Below, in pieces: positions 26,426-32,105 of a stretch of DNA of 36,076 nucleotides (position 1 is the first letter of the stretch; each line of letters opens with the position of its first letter). This stretch comes from BS750m-G57 sp964607575 (GTDB lineage: Bacteria; Planctomycetota; Phycisphaerae; SM23-33). The position numbers and the translations under genes were made by a program. A model generated the notes under the pieces. The model was given only the letters and a program-made list of their open reading frames with translations. It made no database searches and was not told where the DNA came from. The stretch lies in NCBI GenBank assembly GCA_964607575.1, contig CAZSLS010000047.1, forward strand, positions 1 to 36,076. The letters are read 5' to 3'.

Positions 26426-27526
26426 ATGGAGCATCGCAGCAGTTATCTGATGTTGGCTGGTGGAGTGTTTGTTCTTTGCGTACTGGCTGAGCGTTCGGTG
26501 GCACTGGTTTACACCGGTGGTCTGGACCATACCACGGCGCCCCAGGTTGATCCCGGATGGGATAATGTCGGCGTAATGTCAATCGGCTCAGGAACTTATC
26601 TTGGTGACGGGTGGGTCCTGACGCCGTACCACGTCTACAAGCACAACCCCGCCGGTGGTCGATGGGTGGACCTTGACCAGAGATACTACGAGATACCCGG
26701 GACGGTTCGGCGAATCGAATACTCCTCCGGTGTCAATACCGACCTTGCCATGTACCGCATCGACGGCAGGCCTGACTTGCCCCCGATCGAGATCAGCAAT
26801 TCATCCCCGTTGTCCCGGGAGGTCACCGTCATTGCATCCGGGCGGAGCCGCGTCGGAGACCAGGTTGACTTCGCGGGTGGTTATACCGGGTTCAGGACGG
26901 AGTCAACGCGGGCGAAGCGCTGGGGCAGGAACATAACCGGCGGAAATACAAGCTCGCAGAGTTCCAGTTTCGGTAGTACCAGCGCTTTCATGACATCCTT
27001 TGACTCGCCGGGTCTCGGAGACGATGAGTGTCAGCTTGTTTCCAGGGATTCCGGCGGTAGCGTATTCGTCGAGGGGTCGTCCGGGAGCCCCTGGCAACTT
27101 GCGGGGATTGCCCTGTCCGTAGGTACGCCCGGCGGTTACTCCGGACCCTACGCCACACAAAATGCTGTCTACGGGAACTACACATTCTACGCTGACCTGG
27201 CGGTATATCGAGCGGACATCAACGCGATTCGCCTGATCCCCCTGCCCGGCGACGCCGACTGGGACGGTGACGTTGACAACGTTGATTTCAATATCTTTCA
27301 ACTGACTTTCGGTCAAATCGGTCCGGACCTGCAAGCCGACTTCAACGGCGATAACACTGTCGACCTCGATGATTTCGCCGTCCTGCGCACCAACTTCGGT
27401 ATGGTAAGTGGAAACGGTATTCCCGGGAGCGAGGGCCTTGCGGTCCAGATAGTCCCCGAACCGGCGACGATCGTTCTACTGATCGGCGCAATTGGCCTGC
27501 TCGGGCCGTCGCGCCGACGCGGATAA
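26426..27526 (+). CDS. trypsin-like PEP-CTERM protein, copy 2, with GDSGG changed to RDSGG
   Basis: This tandem paralogue of the preceding protease has 366 residues. The ATG 26426 is five bases after GGAGG. It keeps the signal peptide, His69 (VLTPYHVY), Asp106 (NTDLAMYRI), Ser209, the dockerin-like loops (GDADWDGDVDNVDFNIF, ADFNGDNTVDLDDFAVL) and the PEP-CTERM tail (PEPATIVLLIGAIGLLG). The glycine two residues before Ser209, equivalent to Gly193 of chymotrypsin, whose amide forms part of the oxyanion hole, is Arg207 (AGG codon; copy 1 has GGG). The protein may be a weak or inactive protease, or a binding protein. It converges with the PQQ-like gene, with 11 bases between them. Confidence 0.82.
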   Translation: MEHRSSYLMLAGGVFVLCVLAERSVALVYTGGLDHTTAPQVDPGWDNVGVMSIGSGTYLGDGWVLTPYHVYKHNPAGGRWVDLDQRYYEIPGTVRRIEYSSGVNTDLAMYRIDGRPDLPPIEISNSSPLSREVTVIASGRSRVGDQVDFAGGYTGFRTESTRAKRWGRNITGGNTSSQSSSFGSTSAFMTSFDSPGLGDDECQLVSRDSGGSVFVEGSSGSPWQLAGIALSVGTPGGYSGPYATQNAVYGNYTFYADLAVYRADINAIRLIPLPGDADWDGDVDNVDFNIFQLTFGQIGPDLQADFNGDNTVDLDDFAVLRTNFGMVSGNGIPGSEGLAVQIVPEPATIVLLIGAIGLLGPSRRRG

Positions 27527-27537
27527 CGAACTGGCGA

Positions 27538-28803
27538 TTACTGTTTCCCGGCGGTTTTCTTCTCGATGCGGTACACGTGCGTGTCGGTCCGCAGGAAGAT
27601 CGCCTTTCCGGCGATGGCGGGTGAGGCCATTATGCGACTTCTACCGAACTTGTTGGTGGCCAGTTCCTTGTACGTGCGGCCCGGTTGGATCACCGTCGTG
27701 CCCTGGCGTTCGTTGAAGATGTAGATACGCCCGTCGGCGTAAATCGGCGATGCCGAAAACGCGTTTCCGATCCTCTTTGTCCAGACGGTTTTGCCCGTTT
27801 TGGCTTCAAAGCAGACGATATATCCCCGATGCGTCATCCCGTAGATCAGGCCGCCCGTCAGCATCAGGGAGGATCTCTGGGGCGCGTTCTTCTTGACCTT
27901 CCAGGCGATTGTGGCGGTGGGTTTACCGCCCTTTACGGTGGGTTTGAGGGCCCACAATTGCGGGCGGGAGCAGTCGGTGACCACGAAGAGCATGCCATTG
28001 GCGAACACCGGTCGCGGGATTATCGAGAACCCTGGAGCGATGGATATCTTCCACAGTTCTTCTCCCGTGTCGGGGTTGTATGCGATGATGGCGTGGGCGC
28101 ACGGTGCGATCAACTGTTTTTGCCCGGAAACCTCGATGACAATCGGCGTGCAGAATGCCTTTCGCGTGTCGTATTGGACCTTGCTGTAATCGATCCCGCG
28201 GTTGGTCTTCCAGACGGTCTTGCCCGTTTTCCTGTCCAGCGCGATGATGTACTGCACGTCGCATCCGTCCATGGGCATGATCAATAGCGATCCGTAAGCG
28301 ATTGGCGAGACACCCGGGCCCATATCGTGGTCGCAATTGATGTCGCGCCTGGACCATATGGTCTTGCCCGTTTTGGTGTCGAGGCACGCGGTCCCGTAGG
28401 TACCGAAAGTTATGTAGACCCGTCCGGCTTCGATCACCGGCGTGGGCGATGCGTAGCTGTTCAGCGGGTTCTTCCGCCCGGGCTCCGCCACCTCGAAGAG
28501 CTTGATGTCATGGACGATCTTACCGCTCCGGCGATCGATGCAGACGGCGTAGAGTTCCTTGCCCTTGTTCTCGGCGGTGGTCATCCATATCTGATCGCCC
28601 CAGATCACCGGCGACGACCATCCGGTTCCGTGTACGGAGGTTTTCCACGTGACGTTCTCGCTCTCGGACCACTTCAGCGGCAGGCCCGTGATGCTGGAGT
28701 GCCCGTTACCCGACGGTCCGCGAAACTCGGGCCAGTTCCCGCCCGCCGGCGGGGGACCTGTAAGAACGGCCAGCAATGCTATCCATGCAGCGTTTGTCAT
28801 CAT
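27538..28803 (-). CDS. secreted PQQ-type beta-propeller protein
   Basis: This is an outer-membrane/periplasmic propeller of about 421 residues, with repeated 'D.KTGKTVW' blades of the PQQ-binding-like type: LDTKTGKTIWSRRDI, LDRKTGKTVWKTNRG, YNPDTGEELWKIS, FEAKTGKTVWTKRIG. The opening motif NWPEFRGPSGNGHS is typical of planctomycete proteins of this kind. Signal peptide: NAAWIALLAVLTGPPPAGG. The start is ATG 28803, with GGAGG 11 bases upstream (a second ATG follows directly). Without the quinoprotein catalytic residues in view, I call it a binding or assembly propeller, not a dehydrogenase. It stands alone on the minus strand. Confidence 0.82.
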   Translation of the reverse strand: MMTNAAWIALLAVLTGPPPAGGNWPEFRGPSGNGHSSITGLPLKWSESENVTWKTSVHGTGWSSPVIWGDQIWMTTAENKGKELYAVCIDRRSGKIVHDIKLFEVAEPGRKNPLNSYASPTPVIEAGRVYITFGTYGTACLDTKTGKTIWSRRDINCDHDMGPGVSPIAYGSLLIMPMDGCDVQYIIALDRKTGKTVWKTNRGIDYSKVQYDTRKAFCTPIVIEVSGQKQLIAPCAHAIIAYNPDTGEELWKISIAPGFSIIPRPVFANGMLFVVTDCSRPQLWALKPTVKGGKPTATIAWKVKKNAPQRSSLMLTGGLIYGMTHRGYIVCFEAKTGKTVWTKRIGNAFSASPIYADGRIYIFNERQGTTVIQPGRTYKELATNKFGRSRIMASPAIAGKAIFLRTDTHVYRIEKKTAGKQ

Positions 28804-29051
28804 GGTACGGTCAGCCTCCAACTCGTGGTTTGCCCGCGCAGCTGCGCCGGGAGTGTCTAAAGATTATATCGAAATCGACACCCCAAACAAGCGAGGGTTT
28901 TCCCCAAGTGCGGGGCAATCGCATCTAAATCTCGGATGCCCCGTTTAAGTGCGGGGCATCGCCCCGCGCTCGCCGTTTCCCGCCCGCCGGCCGCAGTGCC
29001 CGGCAACACCACATCTATACGCCCCCAATGCCATAGACACTCGCGAAAAAG
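28804..29051. other. intergenic region with GC-rich repeats and hairpins
   Basis: The stretch from the PQQ-propeller start to the cassette-cluster promoter contains no gene I can support. It holds two copies of AAGTGCGGGGCA(A)TC (28906-28920 and 28947-28960) and two overlapping hairpins: GATGCCCCG/CGGGGCATC (28935-28960, 8-base loop) and GCGGGGC/GCCCCGC (28951-28967, 3-base loop). They share bases and cannot form together. No T-run follows, so a simple terminator is not supported. Confidence 0.5.
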
Positions 29052-29080
29052 TTGGCTACCGACGAATCGATCTATATAAT
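29052..29080 (+). promoter_or_regulatory. promoter reading into the cassette cluster (Pc-like)
   Basis: TTGGCT (29052-29057), exactly 17 bases, then a perfect TATAAT (29075-29080), pointing toward the gene cassettes. No ordinary gene starts between it and the first cassette. Its place is what an integron cassette promoter would have. Confidence 0.6.
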
Positions 29081-29150
29081 CCCCATAGATGTGCGGTCGC
29101 ATGAGTCAGGGGCAAAGCACAACATCCGGACGCCTTGACCGTGCGGCTTA

Positions 29151-29274
29151 CTTCAACAGCGTTTTATCCAGCGTCGCTTCCCGCTTACTGCTACGCCCTC
29201 TGGGCTATGCAGCACGGTTCGCTCTCCGAGCTTCGCACGGGCCGCGACAAAGGATAAAACCCTTTACGTTATGC
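29151..29274 (+). other. attC-like imperfect palindrome bordering cassette 1 (left side)
   Basis: GTTTTATCC (29161-29169) pairs with GGATAAAAC (29252-29260), then GTCGC (29173-29177) with GCGAC (29244-29248) and CCCG (29080+100, i.e. 29180-29183) with CGGG (29238-29241), separated by short symmetric internal loops as in folded attC sites. The right core is GTTATGC (29268-29274). The left core is weaker (CTTCAAC at 29151-29157). It may be the attC of a preceding cassette whose remainder is unrecognised. An 78-residue open frame that spans it is an artefact of the palindrome. Confidence 0.5.
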
Positions 29275-29702
29275 ATAAGGAATGAACATGGGAATATCAC
29301 TTTGGAACCAATATGCGGAGCATAAGGAGATTGTCAGCCTGTCTCCGGAAGGAGCGCATGAAGCGCTTCTAAAACATTACAAACAATCCTCCAAGAGTTT
29401 CACACTAGACAAGGAGAACTTTCCAAGAGGGTTCAGCTTTCATCGCGGTAATGTCCTTGTTTCAGCTTTGGGTCTTGGAAGCGAGTTGTGGTGTAAGCAT
29501 TATGTGGATGTGGATATTGAAGAACTCGATAAAGAGAAAACTCAAATACTCTGGAATATAAACATGAAGCTGTTCGGCCTGCAAGCCGGACAGAATGCTA
29601 TTGTTGAAGAGTGCAAAGAAGTCGTCAAACAAATAGCATAACCAGCGTGTGTCCGCCTTCGGCGGACCAAAGGCGGACCAGCGGCGCCGATGACACGAAA
29701 CG
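29269..29702 (+). mobile_element. integron gene cassette 1
   Basis: The unit runs from the TTATGC half of the left core to the G of the next core, the standard crossover positions of integron cassettes. It contains a single short gene whose stop codon lies inside the attC left core GCATAAC. The start sequence TTATGC and the end core GCATAAC are exact complements, as expected for a cassette that closes into a circle. The sequence is visibly richer in A and T than the flanking DNA. Confidence 0.65.
29288..29641 (+). CDS. cassette-encoded hypothetical protein
   Basis: The 117-residue protein has no domain that I recognise. The start is ATG 29288, six bases after AAGGA (an ATG at 29282 has no spacer). 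It contains no signal peptide or membrane segment. Segments such as LSPEGAHEALLKHYKQSSKSF and IDEELDKEKTQILWNINMKLF-like charged helices suggest a small soluble cytoplasmic protein. The TAA stop is embedded in the attC left core. Small orphan soluble proteins of this size are the usual content of integron cassettes; some act in toxin-antitoxin or phage-related functions, but nothing here supports a specific choice. Confidence 0.65.
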   Translation: MGISLWNQYAEHKEIVSLSPEGAHEALLKHYKQSSKSFTLDKENFPRGFSFHRGNVLVSALGLGSELWCKHYVDVDIEELDKEKTQILWNINMKLFGLQAGQNAIVEECKEVVKQIA

Positions 29703-29708
29703 TTATGC
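29636..29708 (+). other. attC recombination site 1
   Basis: The outer cores GCATAAC (29636-29642) and GTTATGC (29702-29708) are exact reverse complements, and the inner arms CGTGT (29646-29650) and ACACG (29693-29697) pair after three- and four-base spacers. The centre folds as GTCCGCC/GGCGGAC (29651-29657 with 29661-29667), followed by a second GGCGGACCA. Total length is 73 bases, normal for attC. The 3' half from 29672 is 32 of 33 identical to attC site 2. Confidence 0.68.
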
Positions 29709-30517
29709 ACCTACGAAAAGATGGCGTAATAAGCCACGATCACCAAGTACCGTATGGCAAAGGTGGTGGAAAGATTATCGAGGAATAATAATGAAACACA
29801 ACCTGATCAATACGAAGAAATGTCTCGTGAGCATGGTTAGCGTGATCCTGGTATTGATGCCTCTTCTTGCGATACTGGTGGTAGGTTGTCACCACTCGGC
29901 TCCCCCCTTCTCCAAAGCAAGCGATGAAACCAGCGCTGAACTCGTTAAACGTTGGGGCATTACCAGCTTCGAATTTCCTGAGTATGGACTTTCGATCCCT
30001 CTTGCAGATCCTACGCGGCTTCTAGTACTCGTGCAAGACCCCAAGAGCGGCAAGGTGGACCAAGTCATCATATCATATCGAAAGCCGACCGTGAGAAATA
30101 TTCTTGAGTATAGGGACAAGGGGATATTCGGTCTCCCTGAAGTACACCTATCCCGGCCTTCCGAGTTGCGTGAGTTTGGAACAAGTCTTGTTGACTACAA
30201 CGTGGATGCAACGTTTGACGCTCTTTACGGTGTTGGCCCCAAAGGCATGGGAATGTACATATCGCTCCCTTCCGGATGGGTCGGAGCGACAGCAAAAAAT
30301 GGGCCGGAGAAAGGAGCGACTACGGTTGACGGCAAGAAATACCAATTTGATGTTACTACAGGAAAGTGGCGTCCGATGGACTAATGTCGCCTTGTCCCAT
30401 GTGAGTGTTGTGGGGCGGGGCATGGGATGCTTGATCGTGCGGGCGGTCCGATTAAAACGCCTAACAAACGTGTGCAATCCGCCTGTGGCGGACCAGCGGC
30501 GCCGCTGACACGAAACG
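29703..30517 (+). mobile_element. integron gene cassette 2
   Basis: The cassette begins with TTATGC right after the crossover G of attC 1 and ends at the crossover G of attC 2. It holds one lipoprotein gene with an 88-base leader and a 74-base tail before its attC left core. Its left core (GCCTAAC) and its own starting TTATGC match at all but one position. Confidence 0.62.
29791..30384 (+). CDS. cassette-encoded putative lipoprotein, function unknown
   Basis: The 197-residue product has a basic start (MKHNLINTKK), a long hydrophobic signal (MVSVILVLMPLLAILVVGC) and a lipobox with Cys about residue 35. It should be exported and lipidated. The mature part is about 160 residues with no domain I know. 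It ends with GATTVDGKKYQFDVTTGKWRPMD. The ATG at 29791 is preceded by GAGGA six bases upstream, so the frame's extension back to 29611 across attC 1 is not used. Exported proteins are common among cassette genes. It has no promoter of its own that I can see. Confidence 0.65.
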   Translation: MKHNLINTKKCLVSMVSVILVLMPLLAILVVGCHHSAPPFSKASDETSAELVKRWGITSFEFPEYGLSIPLADPTRLLVLVQDPKSGKVDQVIISYRKPTVRNILEYRDKGIFGLPEVHLSRPSELREFGTSLVDYNVDATFDALYGVGPKGMGMYISLPSGWVGATAKNGPEKGATTVDGKKYQFDVTTGKWRPMD

Positions 30518-30523
30518 TTCGAC
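30459..30523 (+). other. attC recombination site 2
   Basis: The left core is GCCTAAC (30459-30465), which fits the attC consensus RYYYAAC fully; after three bases comes the arm CGTGTGCA, and the right side has TGACACG, AAAC and the core GTTCGAC (30517-30523). CCGCC and GGCGG near 30480-30491 form the centre. The right core departs from GTTRRRY after GTT, which is expected where no further cassette of the same type follows, since the bases after G belong to the next unit. Length is 65 bases. Confidence 0.62.
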
Positions 30524-30567
30524 GGGAAAAGGGGGCGAGATGCGATTGCCCGTGCGATGTCTTACTA

Positions 30568-31572
30568 TCACCGCGGGTTTGCGGTGACCTTCACGCCGGC
30601 GAGGTAGATGCTGGTCTTGCCTTCGTGGCTGGAATAGTAACTGACCCACAGCACCCCGTTATGCTGCAGCAGTCCGGGATAACTCGTGTCGCCGCCGCTG
30701 GGCAGCTTGAGTATCTCGCCGATCTTACCGCTGTCAACATCGAGGGCGAACAGGGCGGTGTGTGTCTTGGGTTTGAGAAATCGTCCCGCGCCGATCCACG
30801 TTCCGCCGGGCAGGCGGATCATGTTCGGTCCGCCAACGTATCTGCCCAGATCGCGCCAGGTCCATTGCTTGTAGGGCGGGCGGGAGCGACCTATCAACGC
30901 CGACCCCCGCCGGCGCTGCAGACAATAGGATGTTCCGTCTTTGGTGAACCGCAGGGTCGCTTCGTTGGGTGCGCCCTTGTCGCACATCGGCGACAGCAGC
31001 GTCTTGTAGTCAAGCCCGTTGGCTGTGACCAGCAGCGAAGTTTTGCCCGGGTAGTTGTAGTCCACCGCGTAGCCCTTGGGCCCATGCCACGTGATTCGCC
31101 ATATCCATCGCTTCGGATTGCCCACGAGTTTTGGTGCGGTCCACGAAGCTCCATCTTTTGAAAATGATACGAAACTGCCCGTGGCCACCGATTCGCGGGC
31201 CTTTCTCGGCGCCGCCCCTCCGATGATCATTAACCGCCCGTCGGGCATCTGCGAGATTTTCGCGTCGCGCAGGTCCATGCCCTTCATGGCGAGCGCCGCC
31301 GCCGACTTCCACGCCTTGAAGTCTCTGGAGACCAGGATGCGGATCTTCCCATCCGGCGAGACGTGCCCGTCGGCCTCTCGAAAGACGCAATACATGCGAC
31401 CGTCGTGGCGGATCAAATCGGTAAAGGCGTTATGCTTTCCCTTGTCCCATATTCTCCGGGTTGACAGGAGTTTCATCGTGATGTGCGGGGCGGCTGTCGC
31501 TTCGTCGCAGACGACTACCACCATGAGCAGGCTCAATGAAACCAACAGTACAGAGGCCGCATGGTTCTGCAT
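30568..31572 (-). CDS. secreted sialidase-fold (BNR-like) protein
   Basis: This is a six-bladed sialidase-superfamily propeller of 334 residues, likely an exo-glycosidase or a glycan-binding protein. Signal peptide: SVLLVSLSLLMVVVVCDEATA. Recognisable elements are FTDLIRHDGRMYCVFREADGH (Arg-containing first blade), an Asp-box-like SFSKDGASWTAP, RWIWRITWHGPKGYAVDY, and near the end TSYPGLLQHNGVLWVSYYSSHEGKTSIYLA. The start ATG 31572 has AAGGAG seven bases upstream. The STAS-domain gene ends 17 bases before it, so the two may be co-transcribed. It lies just beyond the cassette cluster in opposite orientation. Confidence 0.75.
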   Translation of the reverse strand: MQNHAASVLLVSLSLLMVVVVCDEATAAPHITMKLLSTRRIWDKGKHNAFTDLIRHDGRMYCVFREADGHVSPDGKIRILVSRDFKAWKSAAALAMKGMDLRDAKISQMPDGRLMIIGGAAPRKARESVATGSFVSFSKDGASWTAPKLVGNPKRWIWRITWHGPKGYAVDYNYPGKTSLLVTANGLDYKTLLSPMCDKGAPNEATLRFTKDGTSYCLQRRRGSALIGRSRPPYKQWTWRDLGRYVGGPNMIRLPGGTWIGAGRFLKPKTHTALFALDVDSGKIGEILKLPSGGDTSYPGLLQHNGVLWVSYYSSHEGKTSIYLAGVKVTANPR

Positions 31573-31589
31573 ATCCCAACTCCTTATTG

Positions 31590-31970
31590 TCAGCCGGGTG
31601 AATCCGATTTGTCGGCGGGGCGGTCGTCTCTGGGCCTGAACTCCAGGCGGGCGCGATTAACGTCCGGATAGATACCGAATATCTTGTTGAGATGCGTCAC
31701 GTTGAGCAATGTGACGATGCGGCTGTGTACGGCGGCGATCTTCACTTCGCCGCCGGCGACCTTGGCGCGTTTGTGGAGGCGGAGCAGCACGCCGAGGCCC
31801 CAACTGGAGATATACGTGAGCTTATTGCAGTCGACGATTATCTTCGTCATTCCGCCATCGATCAGTTTGAGTATCTGCTCGACGAATTCCTTACTGGTGT
31901 GCCTGTCGATCCCCCCGTCAGCCGAGATGATCAGCACATCGTTATCGACCTCATGATGGTAGAATTCCAT
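31590..31970 (-). CDS. STAS-domain anti-sigma-factor antagonist-like protein
   Basis: This is a 126-residue single STAS domain protein of the SpoIIAA/RsbV type, which binds anti-sigma kinases and is switched by serine phosphorylation. Features are IDRHTSKEFVEQIL (helix 1), IIVDCNKLTYISSWGLGVLLRLHKRA with Ser55-Ser56 at the phospho-site; aligned with SpoIIAA the phosphoserine would be Ser56. Trp57 replaces the small residue that usually follows. KIFGIYPDVNRA is the usual end, then a charged tail. No anti-sigma kinase or sigma factor is adjacent. The start ATG at 31970 has only a weak GGGT upstream. Confidence 0.8.
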   Translation of the reverse strand: MEFYHHEVDNDVLIISADGGIDRHTSKEFVEQILKLIDGGMTKIIVDCNKLTYISSWGLGVLLRLHKRAKVAGGEVKIAAVHSRIVTLLNVTHLNKIFGIYPDVNRARLEFRPRDDRPADKSDSPG

Positions 31971-32050
31971 ACCCGCATTCTACCGGGGTTCGGGAGAAAT
32001 GTCGATAACCGCGTGATTGTTTGGACTCGGCGCGGGTGGTGGTTGTTCGG

Positions 32051-32056
32051 TATAAT
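32051..32056 (+). promoter_or_regulatory. possible -10 box of the CBM–HzsA-like gene
   Basis: A perfect TATAAT in the divergent region 50 bases before the ATG at 32106. No matching -35 lies at 16-18 bases, so an activator or another sigma factor may be needed, or the match may be chance. Confidence 0.3.
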
Positions 32057-32105
32057 ACCTCTCAGGTGCGCGAAGATCATCGCGCGGAAATGAGGCAGGA
32101 ATTCT

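Noticed and set aside
29089..29325. 78-codon plus-strand frame before cassette 1
   Set aside because: Most of it is the imperfect palindrome of the attC-like site and its end runs into the cassette gene in another frame.
29052..30523. Toxin-antitoxin or phage-defence function for the cassette genes
   Set aside because: Such functions are common in integron cassettes, but neither protein shows a motif that supports it, so no function is assigned.
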